A stretch of DNA of 64,000 bases from Aromatoleum toluolicum (GTDB taxonomy: Bacteria > Pseudomonadota > Gammaproteobacteria > Burkholderiales > Rhodocyclaceae), in assembly GCF_012911005.2 (NCBI RefSeq), contig NZ_WTVS01000028.1:1-64000 (forward strand). The letters run 5' to 3'. This document shows, in pieces, positions 27,967 to 36,867 of this stretch. Under the pieces are notes generated by a model. That model had not been told where the DNA came from. It was given only the letters and a program-made list of their open reading frames with translations, and did no database searches. Both the position numbers and the translations under genes were made by a program. How positions within the stretch are numbered: position 1 is the stretch's first letter; each line of letters opens with the position of its first letter.

Positions 27967-30816
27967 TTAGTTGGGTGATTGTTGCGTCGTGTCCTGGATG
28001 GGACCGAATGCGTTCTCGATGACGGCCTTCTGCTGCGCGTTGTGCTTGGCGTAGTAGCCCACCGCCGGCGAAGCCGACGCCGGACGGCTGACGAGCAGCA
28101 GTTTGCGCTTGGTGCCCAGCACGTTGACCAAGTGCTGGCGCGACGCCAGCCAGTACCACGCCCCCTGGTTGCGCGGTTCTTCCTGGACCCACACGACTTC
28201 CTTGGCATTGGGGAACTGGTTGATCGCCGCGGCGAAGGCGTCCGTCGGGAACGGATAGATCTGCTCGATACGGACAAGCGCCGTGTCGGTGATCTTGTTC
28301 TCGCGACGATGAGCGAGCAGTTCGTAGTAGATCTTGCCCTGGCACAGCACCACGCGCTTGACCTTCTTCGGATCGAGTTTCTCGACCTCGGGGATCACGG
28401 TCTGGAAGCTGCCGGTGGCCAGTTCGTCGATTGTCGAGATCGCTTCCTTGTGACGCAGCAGCGACTTCGGCGTGACGATGATGAGCGGCTTGCGCAGCTT
28501 GCGCAGCATCTGGCGGCGCAGCAGGTGGAAGACCTGGGCGGGCGTCGTCGGAACGCAGATCTGCCAGTTGTTCTCGGCAGCGAGGCTCATGAAGCGCTCG
28601 GGACGGCAAGACGAATGCTCGGGCCCCTGCCCTTCATAGCCGTGCGGGAGCATCATCACGAGGCCGCTCAAGCGGCCCCATTTCGCTTCGCCGGAGCTGA
28701 TGAACTGGTCGATCACGACCTGCGCACCGTTCACGAAGTCGCCAAACTGGGCTTCCCAGACGACCAGCTCGTTCGGCTCGGTCGTCGAATAACCGTATTC
28801 GAAGGCCAGCACGGCCTCTTCCGAGAGCACCGAGTCATGACACTGGAAGCCGGCCTGGCCGTCCTGGATGTGATCCAGCGGCTTGTAGATGCCCTCGTCC
28901 CAGCGCTCGCGCTTCTGGTCGTGCAGCACGGCGTGACGATGGAAGAAGGTGCCACGACCGACGTCTTCACCGGAAAGTCGCACGGGGAAGCCTTGGGCCA
29001 ACAGACTGGCGTAAGCAAGGTTCTCGCCCATGCCCCAGTCCAGTGCCTGCTCACCGCGGGCCATTGCCGCACGGTCGTCGATGATCTTCTTCACACGCGA
29101 GTGGAGCGCGAAAGTCTGCGGAATCGTCGCCAGCCGCTCGCCAAGGCGCTTGATCTCGCTGACCGGGATCGCGGTGTCGCATTCGTCGCTATACGCCTTC
29201 TTGAGGAACGGCGTCCAGTCCACCGAGAACTGGCGATTGTGGCCGGGCAGGACGGGATTGGACAGGAGTTCGCCGCGATCGAGATGTTCGCGATACTCGG
29301 CGATCATGCGCTCGGGTTCATCCGTCTGGCACGTACCCTCGGCGACGAGACGGTCGGCATACAGCTTGCGGGTGCCCACATGCTTCTGGATGGTGCGATA
29401 CATCAGCGGCTGCGTCACCATCGGCTCGTCCTGCTCGTTGTGGCCGAGCTTGCGGAAGCAGATGATGTCGACGACCACATCCTTCTTGAATTCCTGGCGG
29501 AATTCGACGGCCAGCTGAGTGGCAAACGCAACAGCCTCGGGATCGTCACCATTCACGTGGAAGATCGGCGCTTCGACCATCTTGAAGATGTCCGTGCAAT
29601 ACAGCGAGCTGCGGTAGTCGCGCGGGTCTGAGGTCGTGAAGCCGATCTGGTTGTTGATGACGATGTGAACGGTGCCGCCCGTGCCGTAGCCGCGGGTCTG
29701 CGAGAAGTTCAGCATTTCCTGGTTCACGCCCTGCCCTGCCACGGCAGCGTCACCGTGGATCAGGACGGGAATGACCTGGCCCTTGGCCTCGTCGTTGCGA
29801 CGAACCTGGCGGGCGAAAACGGAACCTTCGACCACCGGATTGATGATCTCGAGGTGCGACGGGTTGAACGCCAGCGTGAGGTGCATCGGACCTCCCGACG
29901 TCATGACGTCGCTGGAGAAACCCATGTGGTACTTCACGTCGCCCGCGGTCAAGTCGGCAGCAGCCTTGCCCTCGAATTCCGAGAACAGCATCGACGGCGA
30001 CTTGCCGAGAGTGTTCACGAGGACGTTCAGACGGCCGCGGTGTGCCATACCGATGACAACTTCCTGCGCGCCAAGGGAACCGGCAACGCTGATCAGCTCG
30101 TCCATCGCGACGATCGCCGACTCGCCACCTTCCAGCGAGAAGCGCTTCTGACCGACGTACTTCGTGTGGAGATAACGCTCGAGCGTTTCCGCAGCGGTGG
30201 TGCGCTCGAGAATGCGCTTCTTCTTCGCGGAATCGAAACGCGGCGTCGCACGCACGCTCTCGAGGCGCGCCTGAATCCAGCGCTTCTGCGAAATGTCGGA
30301 GATGTACATGTATTCCGAGCCGACCGAACCGCAGTAGGTCTGGCGCACCGCTTCGAGGATCTCGCGCAGCGTGGCGTGATCGGTCGAGAAACCGTGGAAC
30401 GAACCCGTATTGAAGCTGCGGGACAGGTCCGCCTCGGTGAAACCGTAGTACGAAGGCTCGAGTTCGGCGATATGCGGCCGCTCTGTCCGACGCAGCGGGT
30501 CAAGATTCGCCCACCGATTACCCAGGAATCGGTAGGCATTGATGAGCTGTAGCGTGCTGACCTGACGCTTGTCGTCGCCTTCGGCGACAACGGTGCGCGC
30601 CTGTCCGCGCTTGGCCATCTCGGCGAATGCGGCGATAACGGGGCCATGCGCCACGTCGCGCAACGCGGCGCCGCTCTGCGACTGAAGGTTGTCGAAATAG
30701 GCACGCCACGATTCCGGCACCGACGCCGGATCCGCGAGGTAATTCTCGTAAAGCTCCTCGATGAACGGCGCATTGCTGCCGAACAGGTGAGAAGTCGATC
30801 TTTGCTGAATGGTCAT
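27967..30816 (-). CDS. sucA: 2-Oxoglutarate dehydrogenase E1 component
   Basis: A 949-residue thiamine-diphosphate enzyme that decarboxylates 2-oxoglutarate. The N-terminus (SHLFGSNAPFIEELYENYL) is the E1 targeting helix; RHDxxHR-type substrate motifs follow (IGMAHRGRLNVLVN near 258). The ThDP fold has INNQIGFTTSDPRDYRSS near 390, HVNGDDPEAV and DVVVDIICFRKLGHNEQDEP. The C-terminal domain has ARGEQALDWGMGENLAYA and RLSGEDVGRGTFFHRHAV. The length is normal for the family. It begins its own transcript after the gltA terminator; sucB and lpdA follow. Confidence 0.98.
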   Translation of the reverse strand: MTIQQRSTSHLFGSNAPFIEELYENYLADPASVPESWRAYFDNLQSQSGAALRDVAHGPVIAAFAEMAKRGQARTVVAEGDDKRQVSTLQLINAYRFLGNRWANLDPLRRTERPHIAELEPSYYGFTEADLSRSFNTGSFHGFSTDHATLREILEAVRQTYCGSVGSEYMYISDISQKRWIQARLESVRATPRFDSAKKKRILERTTAAETLERYLHTKYVGQKRFSLEGGESAIVAMDELISVAGSLGAQEVVIGMAHRGRLNVLVNTLGKSPSMLFSEFEGKAAADLTAGDVKYHMGFSSDVMTSGGPMHLTLAFNPSHLEIINPVVEGSVFARQVRRNDEAKGQVIPVLIHGDAAVAGQGVNQEMLNFSQTRGYGTGGTVHIVINNQIGFTTSDPRDYRSSLYCTDIFKMVEAPIFHVNGDDPEAVAFATQLAVEFRQEFKKDVVVDIICFRKLGHNEQDEPMVTQPLMYRTIQKHVGTRKLYADRLVAEGTCQTDEPERMIAEYREHLDRGELLSNPVLPGHNRQFSVDWTPFLKKAYSDECDTAIPVSEIKRLGERLATIPQTFALHSRVKKIIDDRAAMARGEQALDWGMGENLAYASLLAQGFPVRLSGEDVGRGTFFHRHAVLHDQKRERWDEGIYKPLDHIQDGQAGFQCHDSVLSEEAVLAFEYGYSTTEPNELVVWEAQFGDFVNGAQVVIDQFISSGEAKWGRLSGLVMMLPHGYEGQGPEHSSCRPERFMSLAAENNWQICVPTTPAQVFHLLRRQMLRKLRKPLIIVTPKSLLRHKEAISTIDELATGSFQTVIPEVEKLDPKKVKRVVLCQGKIYYELLAHRRENKITDTALVRIEQIYPFPTDAFAAAINQFPNAKEVVWVQEEPRNQGAWYWLASRQHLVNVLGTKRKLLLVSRPASASPAVGYYAKHNAQQKAVIENAFGPIQDTTQQSPN

Positions 30817-30885
30817 TGTTATGCCACCTGTAGTCTTATTGCATTGCTTGGGCTACTCGACGCTGCATGCCCGGCTTCTCCGAAC

Positions 30886-30919
30886 AAAAACGGGATGGCC
30901 GCGTCGAACGACCATCCCG
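30886..30919 (-). terminator. Rho-independent terminator after gltA
   Basis: On the minus strand, CGGGATGG and CCATCCCG form an 8-bp perfect stem around a 12-13 nt loop, followed directly by TTTTTG. It lies 43 bases after the gltA stop and separates the sdh-gltA unit from sucA. Confidence 0.8.
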
Positions 30920-30961
30920 CGGAGATCATTGCCGGGATTCTCTCCCGCCCTTGAACATCAG

Positions 30962-32257
30962 TTACGGACGCTGGGTCAGGTCCGGAACGTTGCGGCGCGC
31001 AGCACCAATGTACAACTGGCGCGGGCGACCGATCTTGTACTCGGGATCAGTGATCATTTCTTCCCACTGGGTAATCCAGCCGACCGTACGAGCCAGCGCG
31101 AAGATGCACGTGAACATCGACGTCGGGATGCCCAGCGCCTTCTGAACGATGCCGGAGTAGAAGTCGACGTTGGGGTACAGCTTCTTCTCGACGAAGTACT
31201 CGTCTTCCAGCGCGATCCTCTCGAGTTCCTTCGCCAGCTTGAACAGACGGTCGTTCTCGAGCCCCAGTTCGCCGAGGACGTCGGCGCAGACCTTGCCCAT
31301 CAGCTTCGCACGCGGATCGAAATTCTTGTACACGCGGTGACCGAAGCCCATCAGCTTGAAACTGTCGTTCTTGTCCTTCGCGCGCTTGATGTACTCGCCG
31401 ACGCGCGACACGTCGCCGATCTCTTCCAGCATGTTCAGGCAGGCTTCGTTGGCGCCACCGTGCGCCGGGCCCCACAGGCAGGCAATACCCGCCGAGATGC
31501 AGGCAAACGGGTTTGCGCCAGACGAGCCCGCCAGACGGACCGTCGAGGTCGACGCGTTCTGCTCGTGATCGGCGTGCAGCGTGAAGATGACGTCGAGCGC
31601 ACGCACCAGCACCGGGTTCGGCTCGTACTTCTCGCACGGCGTACCGAACATCATGTGCATGAAGTTCGCCGTATAGTCGAGATCGTTGCGCGGATACATG
31701 AACGGCTGGCCCATGTTGTACTTGTAGGCCATTGCAACGATCGTCGGCAGCTTCGCGATCAGGCGGTTGATCGAGATGTTGCGGTGCGCAGCATCCGAGA
31801 AATCCATCGCCTCGTGGTAGAACGCCGACAGGGCACCGACCACACCGACCATGACTGCCATCGGGTGCGCGTCACGACGGAAGCCCGAATAGAACTTCGT
31901 CATCTGGTCGTGCAGCATCGTGTGGTTCTTGATCGTCGTCTCGAACTCACCCTTCTGCACGGAGTTCGGCAGCTCGCCGTTCTTCAGGAGATAGGCAACT
32001 TCGAGGAAATTGCATTTCTCGGCCAGTTGCTCGATGGGATAACCCCGATACAGCAGCTCGCCCTTGTCACCGTCGATGAAGGTAATTGTGGACTTGCAAC
32101 TCGCGGTTGAAAGGAACCCGGAGTCGTAGGTGAAAAGACCGGTCTTGGCACCCAGGGTGCGGATGTCGATGACATCGTTCCCGTGGGTACCGGTCATCAC
32201 CGGGAATTCGACGGTGTTGCCATCGACGGTAAGCGTTGCGGTGCGTTCAGTGCTCAT
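30962..32257 (-). CDS. gltA: Citrate synthase, type II
   Basis: A 431-residue citrate synthase that joins oxaloacetate and acetyl-CoA at the entry to the TCA cycle. The N-terminal domain has the type II layout with [19 protein letters not shown] near 30. Active-site elements are [17 protein letters not shown] (catalytic His near 268), [15 protein letters not shown] (His and Arg near 308) and the Asp of [17 protein letters not shown] near 365. Type II enzymes are usually hexameric and NADH-inhibited in Gram-negatives. It lies downstream of sdhE with a 62-base gap. Confidence 0.97.
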   Translation of the reverse strand: MSTERTATLTVDGNTVEFPVMTGTHGNDVIDIRTLGAKTGLFTYDSGFLSTASCKSTITFIDGDKGELLYRGYPIEQLAEKCNFLEVAYLLKNGELPNSVQKGEFETTIKNHTMLHDQMTKFYSGFRRDAHPMAVMVGVVGALSAFYHEAMDFSDAAHRNISINRLIAKLPTIVAMAYKYNMGQPFMYPRNDLDYTANFMHMMFGTPCEKYEPNPVLVRALDVIFTLHADHEQNASTSTVRLAGSSGANPFACISAGIACLWGPAHGGANEACLNMLEEIGDVSRVGEYIKRAKDKNDSFKLMGFGHRVYKNFDPRAKLMGKVCADVLGELGLENDRLFKLAKELERIALEDEYFVEKKLYPNVDFYSGIVQKALGIPTSMFTCIFALARTVGWITQWEEMITDPEYKIGRPRQLYIGAARRNVPDLTQRP

Positions 32258-32316
32258 AGGTCATCCCTTATGCGTGCCCGTATTAACTACTAGCTCCCTG
32301 TGACGACCGTCCTGCC

Positions 32317-32332
32317 GAGTCAGCGCTGACTC
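32317..32332. repeat. Perfect 16-bp palindrome across the sdhE stop
   Basis: GAGTCAGCGCTGACTC is fully self-complementary and spans the last codons and stop of sdhE. No T-run follows on the transcribed strand. It could form an RNA hairpin between sdhE and gltA, or be chance; the function is unknown. Confidence 0.4.
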
Positions 32333-32556
32333 AGCAGTCCGATCATCTCCTTCCAGCGGTCGACCTCGCAGGGACTGCTCCCGTTGACCATGGCCCACAG
32401 ATCATGGTCCTCGCAACGGAGCAAGTCATCGAGGTCCGCCAACTGACCGTCCGTAAGACGGTCGAAGTCCCTTTCCAGAAAGCGTGCGAAGACGAGGTCG
32501 AGCTCCAGAAGAGCCCTACGACATTGCCAGCGCACGCGTCCCCGGTTGATGCTCAT
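32320..32556 (-). CDS. sdhE: Succinate dehydrogenase flavinylation factor SdhE (variant motif)
   Basis: A 78-residue helical protein of the SdhE/Sdh5 family that promotes covalent FAD attachment to SdhA. The start at ATG 32556 overlaps the sdhB stop by 4 nt (ATGA). The family core is CRRALLELDLVFARFL near residues 11-26, where the conserved RGxxE motif reads RALLE: the glycine shown to matter for SdhE function in enterics is alanine here. The C-terminal part (DHDLWAMVNGSSPCE) is normal. The location inside sdhCDAB-gltA supports the assignment. Confidence 0.9.
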   Translation of the reverse strand: MSINRGRVRWQCRRALLELDLVFARFLERDFDRLTDGQLADLDDLLRCEDHDLWAMVNGSSPCEVDRWKEMIGLLSQR

Positions 32557-33263
32557 ACCGCCCGGCTGACCATCATGTCCTTGATCTTGCCGATGGCGCG
32601 CGTCGGATTCAGACTCTTCGGACACACGTCGACGCAGTTCATGATGCTGTGGCAGCGGAACAGGCGGTACGGATCCTCGAGGTTATCGAGACGCTCGGTC
32701 GTCGCCTCGTCGCGCGTGTCGGCGAGGAAGCGGTACGCCGCCAGCAGGCCCGCAGGTCCGACGAACTTGTCCGGGTTCCACCAGAACGACGGGCAGGACG
32801 TCGAGCAGCACGCGCACAGGATGCACTCGTACAGGCCGTTGAGCTCTTCCCGCTCTTCCGGCGACTGCAGGCGCTCGCGGTCGGGAGGCGGCGTGTTGTT
32901 GACCAAGTAGGGCTTGATCGAGTGGTATTGCTTGAAGAACTGGGTCATGTCCACGATCAGGTCGCGGATGACCGGCAGACCCGGCAGCGGACGCAGCACG
33001 ACCGGCTGAGCCAGCGTGTCGATGTCAGTCAGGCACGCCAGGCCGTTCTTGCCGTTGATGTTCATCGCGTCCGACCCGCACACGCCTTCGCGGCACGACC
33101 GGCGGAACGACAGCGAATCGTCCTTGGCCTTGAGACGCACGAGCGCATCGAGGAGCTTCTTGTCGGACTCTTCGAGTTCGACGCTGATGTCCTGCATGTA
33201 GGGCTTCTCGTCACGATCGGGATCGTAACGGTACATCTTGAAGTGAACAGTACGCTTGCTCAT
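32553..33263 (-). CDS. sdhB: Succinate dehydrogenase iron-sulfur subunit
   Basis: A 236-residue subunit carrying three Fe-S clusters that pass electrons from SdhA to quinone. The [2Fe-2S] ligands are in SCREGVCGSDAMNINGK near residues 54-70 plus a later Cys in NGLACL. The [4Fe-4S] and [3Fe-4S] ligands are in CILCACCSTSCPSFWW near 145-160 and in LFRCHSIMNCVDVCPK near 203-215. GGAGAG precedes the ATG. It follows sdhA by 19 nt. Confidence 0.98.
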   Translation of the reverse strand: MSKRTVHFKMYRYDPDRDEKPYMQDISVELEESDKKLLDALVRLKAKDDSLSFRRSCREGVCGSDAMNINGKNGLACLTDIDTLAQPVVLRPLPGLPVIRDLIVDMTQFFKQYHSIKPYLVNNTPPPDRERLQSPEEREELNGLYECILCACCSTSCPSFWWNPDKFVGPAGLLAAYRFLADTRDEATTERLDNLEDPYRLFRCHSIMNCVDVCPKSLNPTRAIGKIKDMMVSRAV

Positions 33264-33282
33264 TTAACTATCTCTCCCGCAC

Positions 33283-35076
33283 TTAGTAGGTGCGCTTGGC
33301 GAGCGCGATCGGCTCGACGTCGTGCGACAGCGGCTTCATGGTGACCGGCTTGTAATCGAGGCGGTTGCCTTCGCGGTACCACAGCGTGTGCTTGAGCCAT
33401 TCATTGTCATTTCGGCCGTTCGGAAACTCAGCCGTATCCGGGGCATCGTCGCGAACATGTGCGCCGCGCGACTCCTTCCGCGCTTCGGCCGAAACCATCG
33501 TGGCCTTGGCAACTTCGATCAGGTTGTCGAGCTCGAGCGCTTCCATGCGCGCCGTGTTCCAGACCTTGGACTTGTCCTTGATCTCGGTACGCTTCGAACG
33601 CTCCGCGACGTCGAGAATGGCGGTTACGCCTTCCTTCAGCAGAGTGTTGAAACGGAACACACCCGCATGCTTCTGCATGGTGCGACGCATCGCGTTTCCG
33701 ACTTCGGCGACGCTCTCTCCACCAGTCTGGTTCTCGAGACGGGAAATCCGCGCCAGCGAAGCGTCCGCGGCATCGGCCGGCAGGGGCTTCAGCGACAGGT
33801 TGCCGCTCTGGATGTCTTCGACCACGGATTCGCCGGCGGACTTGCCGAACACAAGCAGGTCGAGCAGCGAGTTGGTGCCGAGGCGGTTCGCGCCATGCAC
33901 CGAGGCACATGCGCATTCGCCCGCGGCGTAGAAGCCGACGACCGGGGCATTCGGCTCGCCGTCCTTCGGCACGACCACCTGACCCTTGTAGTTCGTCGGG
34001 ATGCCACCCATCTGGTAGTGACAGGTCGGAACGACGGGGATCGGGGCCTTGATCGGATCGACGCCGGCAAACTGGATCGAGATCTCGCGGATGCCGGGCA
34101 GACGCTTCATGATCGTCTCGGGCGACAGGTGCGTGATGTCAAGCAGCACGTGATCCTTGTCCGGACCGCAACCACGGCCTTCATTGATTTCGGTGACCAT
34201 CGAACGGGACACGACGTCGCGCGACGCCAGATCCTTCAGGTTGGGTGCATAGCGCTCCATGAAGCGCTCGCCCGCGGCATTACGCAGGATACCGCCTTCG
34301 CCACGCACGCCTTCGGTGATCAGCACCCCCGCGCCCGCAACACCGGTCGGGTGGAATTGCCAGAATTCCATGTCCTCGAGCGGAATACCCGCACGCGCAG
34401 CCATGCCGACGCCGTCACCGGTATTGATGAAGGCGTTGGTCGAACTGTGGAAAATACGCCCGGCGCCGCCCGTCGCGAAAATCGTCGCCTTCGCGTGGAA
34501 GATGGACACTTCGCCGGTTTCAAGCTCGAGCGCGGTCACACCGACGACATCGCCGTCCTGATCGCGAATCAGGTCGAGCGCGATCCACTCGACGAAGAAC
34601 TGGGTGTTTGCGCGAACGTTGCGCTGGTAGAGCGCGTGCAGCATCGCGTGACCGGTACGGTCCGCCGCTGCACAGGAACGCGACACGGGCGACTGGCCGT
34701 AGTTCTGCGAATGACCACCGAACGGGCGTTGGTAGATCTTGCCATTATCGGTGCGATCGAAGGGCATGCCGTAGTGTTCGAGTTCGACAACCACTTCGTT
34801 GGCCTTGCGGCACATGAATTCGATAGCATCCTGGTCGCCCAGCCAGTCCGACCCCTTGACGGTGTCGTACATGTGCCAGTGCCAGTTGTCTTCGGTCGAG
34901 TTGCCCAGCGATGCGGCAACGCCCCCTTGGGCGGCGACGGTATGCGATCTGGTCGGAAAGACCTTGGTCAGCACGGCGGTCTTCAGACCAGCCTCGGAAA
35001 GTTGCAGGGCCGCACGCAGACCGGCACCGCCGGCGCCAACGATAACTGCGTCAAAAGTACGCTTAGCGACAGTCAC
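33283..35076 (-). CDS. sdhA: Succinate dehydrogenase flavoprotein subunit
   Basis: A 597-residue flavoprotein that oxidises succinate to fumarate. The dinucleotide-binding AVIVGAGGAGLRAALQ is near residue 10. The covalent FAD His is in FPTRSHTVAAQGG near 45. Active-site regions are GCGPDKDHVLLDITHL near 290 and the HYQMGGIPTN segment near 350. I choose the GTG at 35076: GGAGG lies 8 nt upstream and the protein then begins MTVAKRTFDAV, like other SdhA proteins. An in-frame GTG two codons earlier (35082) overlaps the sdhD stop but is too close to the ribosome site. Confidence 0.97.
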   Translation of the reverse strand: MTVAKRTFDAVIVGAGGAGLRAALQLSEAGLKTAVLTKVFPTRSHTVAAQGGVAASLGNSTEDNWHWHMYDTVKGSDWLGDQDAIEFMCRKANEVVVELEHYGMPFDRTDNGKIYQRPFGGHSQNYGQSPVSRSCAAADRTGHAMLHALYQRNVRANTQFFVEWIALDLIRDQDGDVVGVTALELETGEVSIFHAKATIFATGGAGRIFHSSTNAFINTGDGVGMAARAGIPLEDMEFWQFHPTGVAGAGVLITEGVRGEGGILRNAAGERFMERYAPNLKDLASRDVVSRSMVTEINEGRGCGPDKDHVLLDITHLSPETIMKRLPGIREISIQFAGVDPIKAPIPVVPTCHYQMGGIPTNYKGQVVVPKDGEPNAPVVGFYAAGECACASVHGANRLGTNSLLDLLVFGKSAGESVVEDIQSGNLSLKPLPADAADASLARISRLENQTGGESVAEVGNAMRRTMQKHAGVFRFNTLLKEGVTAILDVAERSKRTEIKDKSKVWNTARMEALELDNLIEVAKATMVSAEARKESRGAHVRDDAPDTAEFPNGRNDNEWLKHTLWYREGNRLDYKPVTMKPLSHDVEPIALAKRTY

Positions 35077-35078
35077 GC

Positions 35079-35426
35079 TCACAGCCTCCAAAGAATCTGC
35101 GCAGCCCAGCCGGCGTAGCCGACGAGCAGGAAAACCGTTACAAGATGCAGAGCCAGACGCACGCCGACCGGCTTGATGTAGTCCATGAAGATGTCACGCA
35201 CCCCGATCCAGGCGTGATAGAAAAGCGCCAGGAAGAACAGGAACGCGAAGAACCGCACGATGCCGTTGCGGAACAGGCCGGACCACGTCTGATAGGTCAT
35301 CTCGGGCAGACCGAGCGCAGCCGCCGCGAACAGAATGGTGAAGATCACCATGAACAGCGCAGTCGCGCGCTGCGCAATCCAGTCGCGCAGGCCGTAGTGA
35401 GCACCGACGACGATACGCTTTACCAT
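35079..35426 (-). CDS. sdhD: Succinate dehydrogenase membrane anchor subunit SdhD
   Basis: A 115-residue membrane subunit with three hydrophobic helices (about 22-42, 58-80 and 90-112). With SdhC it binds heme b and ubiquinone; His71 in LALFYHAWIGVRDIFMDYI is the likely heme ligand region, and the following Asp-Tyr pair matches the quinone-site residues of other SdhD proteins. The start overlaps sdhC by 7 nt (ATGGTAA). The reading frame is open far upstream, but the extension is only the shadow of sdhC. Confidence 0.95.
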   Translation of the reverse strand: MVKRIVVGAHYGLRDWIAQRATALFMVIFTILFAAAALGLPEMTYQTWSGLFRNGIVRFFAFLFFLALFYHAWIGVRDIFMDYIKPVGVRLALHLVTVFLLVGYAGWAAQILWRL

Positions 35427-35809
35427 AGCTTCACCCCAATGATCACGGTCAGCGCAATGCTGACGACCAGCACGATGCGCGAGCTGTTGCGGGCAGACGG
35501 GAGGTCGATGCCCTTGTGAAGATCGAGCAGGAGGAAGCGAATGCCCGCGCAGAAGTGATGCACGTAGGCCCAGAGCAAGCCCAGCAGGAGAATCTTGACG
35601 AGAGGATTGCCGACAATACTCTTGTACGCTGCGAAGGACTCGGGCGAAGCGAGGCTGCGATCGAGCAGGTACAGGAGGAACGGCAGCATCAGGAACAGCC
35701 CCGCACCGCTGACCCGATGAAGAATGGAAACGATACCCGGCAACGGGAGCCGGATTTCGTGCAGGGCCAGGAATTTGGGCCGCTGCTTTCGCGCTATGGC
35801 TTCTGACAT
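35420..35809 (-). CDS. sdhC: Succinate dehydrogenase cytochrome b556 subunit SdhC
   Basis: A 129-residue membrane subunit with three helices (about 24-50, 70-95 and 108-128). SILHRVSGAGLFLML carries the Ser28-His31-Arg32 quinone-site signature, and WAYVHHFCAGIRFLLLD holds the heme b histidine (His84 or His85). It is the first gene of sdhCDAB-sdhE-gltA. A -10-like TATAAT (minus strand, 35875-35880) lies about 66 bases upstream within the 106-base gap after gntR, without a convincing -35. Confidence 0.95.
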   Translation of the reverse strand: MSEAIARKQRPKFLALHEIRLPLPGIVSILHRVSGAGLFLMLPFLLYLLDRSLASPESFAAYKSIVGNPLVKILLLGLLWAYVHHFCAGIRFLLLDLHKGIDLPSARNSSRIVLVVSIALTVIIGVKLW

Positions 35810-35915
35810 ATTGTTTTACCCCTAGTTTGGCGACGGTTGCCCGACGCGGTTCTCCCAACTTGTAAAGCGCGAGAATTATATACGCGGAACGCAGTCATTC
35901 CGCCGCGTCGCGCGC

Positions 35916-36644
35916 TCAATTCAGTTCATTCAGATAAAAATGCTCGGCGGTGGAATACAGGCCGCGCCGCCATTCAACCGGCTTATCGCCATAGGTGTAC
36001 GTCACCCGCTCGACCGACAGAAGCGGGGTCCCCTCCTGCACCCGCAGCGTCTCGCTCGTCGAGCGGTCGGCCGCCACAGCGCGGATCCGCTCCTGCGCAC
36101 GAATCATGCGCAAGCCGAAGCGAGTTTCGAACAGGCTGTAGAGCGATCCGTTCCAGCTCTGCAGCACCTCCAGGGTCAAGCCGTGGAAAATCTCTCCCGG
36201 CAGATAGATCTCGTCGATCACCACGGGCTTCTGCGCAAACCTGAGCAGGCGCCGCACGATGATGATGGGTTCGCCCTGCTCGATGCCGAGCATGCGCGAA
36301 GCCTCCTGCCCCGCCTTGGCGCGCCAGCAATCCATCGGCACGCTCTGGGGGTGCGCGAGATCGCCATCCATCGGCACGAGACGCAGGAAACGGAACAGCG
36401 CACGCGGATCGTTATGCGACGCGACGAAGGTGCCTTTGCCCTGCTTGCGCACGAGAAGGTTCTCGGCCGCCATTTCGTCGATGGCCTTGCGAACCGTCCC
36501 TTGGGAAACGCTGAATCGCGAGGCGAGCTCCTGCTCGCTCGGAATCACCTGCCCGGGGCGCCATTCGCCCGACTCAAGTGCCTGAAGTATCAGGCCCTTG
36601 ATCTGCCGGTAAAGCGGACTGAAGGTTGGGGATTCCTGTGCCAT
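35916..36644 (-). CDS. GntR-family (HutC/UTRA) transcriptional regulator
   Basis: A 242-residue repressor-type protein. The N-terminal winged helix-turn-helix (residues 8-75) has [17 protein letters not shown] and [21 protein letters not shown], and the UTRA ligand domain (about 95-240) has [19 protein letters not shown] and [19 protein letters not shown]. Its position between sdhCDAB-gltA and mdh suggests control of TCA genes in response to a carboxylate, though the ligand is unknown. A perfect palindrome 48 bases upstream overlaps its own predicted -35, implying autoregulation. Confidence 0.9.
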   Translation of the reverse strand: MAQESPTFSPLYRQIKGLILQALESGEWRPGQVIPSEQELASRFSVSQGTVRKAIDEMAAENLLVRKQGKGTFVASHNDPRALFRFLRLVPMDGDLAHPQSVPMDCWRAKAGQEASRMLGIEQGEPIIIVRRLLRFAQKPVVIDEIYLPGEIFHGLTLEVLQSWNGSLYSLFETRFGLRMIRAQERIRAVAADRSTSETLRVQEGTPLLSVERVTYTYGDKPVEWRRGLYSTAEHFYLNELN

Positions 36645-36678
36645 GAGCGCATTTCATCACAAAATTATTCGAGCGTCC

Positions 36679-36708
36679 ATTATCAGTCTAATGTCTTATA
36701 TAAGACAA
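36679..36708 (-). promoter_or_regulatory. Predicted promoter of the gntR gene
   Basis: On the minus strand TTGTCT (36703-36708) and GATAAT (36679-36684) are separated by 18 nt, a fair sigma-70 match. The -35 lies inside the 16-bp palindrome, so binding there would block transcription of gntR. Confidence 0.55.
36692..36707. promoter_or_regulatory. Likely GntR operator (perfect 16-bp palindrome)
   Basis: TGTCTTATATAAGACA is fully self-complementary and lies between the divergent gntR and mdh genes. It overlaps the predicted gntR -35 and ends 11 bases before the mdh -35. GntR-family repressors bind short palindromes of this kind next to their own gene. I found no second exact copy upstream of sdhC, gltA or sucA in this window. 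Confidence 0.7.
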
Positions 36709-36718
36709 GTGACATTCA

Positions 36719-36747
36719 TTGACACACACCGGACTTGCTTCTACCAT
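36719..36747 (+). promoter_or_regulatory. Sigma-70 promoter of mdh
   Basis: TTGACA (36719-36724) and TACCAT (36742-36747) are separated by exactly 17 nt. The inferred start near 36754 gives an mdh leader of about 110 nt. Confidence 0.7.
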
Positions 36748-36867
36748 CCTCCCGCCCCGGAAACCGATTTCCGGTTCTCCAAAGTCGAACGCCGAGCTGC
36801 AATCGCGGGCGCAAGATCTACAATCAAAACCGTCTTCTCTTCAATTCGCTTTAGAGGGAGTACTCAG

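Noticed and set aside
27979-29631. 550-codon plus-strand frame opposite sucA
   Set aside because: Shadow of sucA; no signal, domain or ribosome site.
35077-35091. TTG or upstream GTG as the sdhA start
   Set aside because: They lie on or within 2 nt of the GGAGG ribosome site; the GTG at 35076 has the correct 8-nt spacing.
33322-35118. 598-codon plus-strand frame opposite sdhA
   Set aside because: Shadow of sdhA, which has the FAD-binding and active-site motifs.
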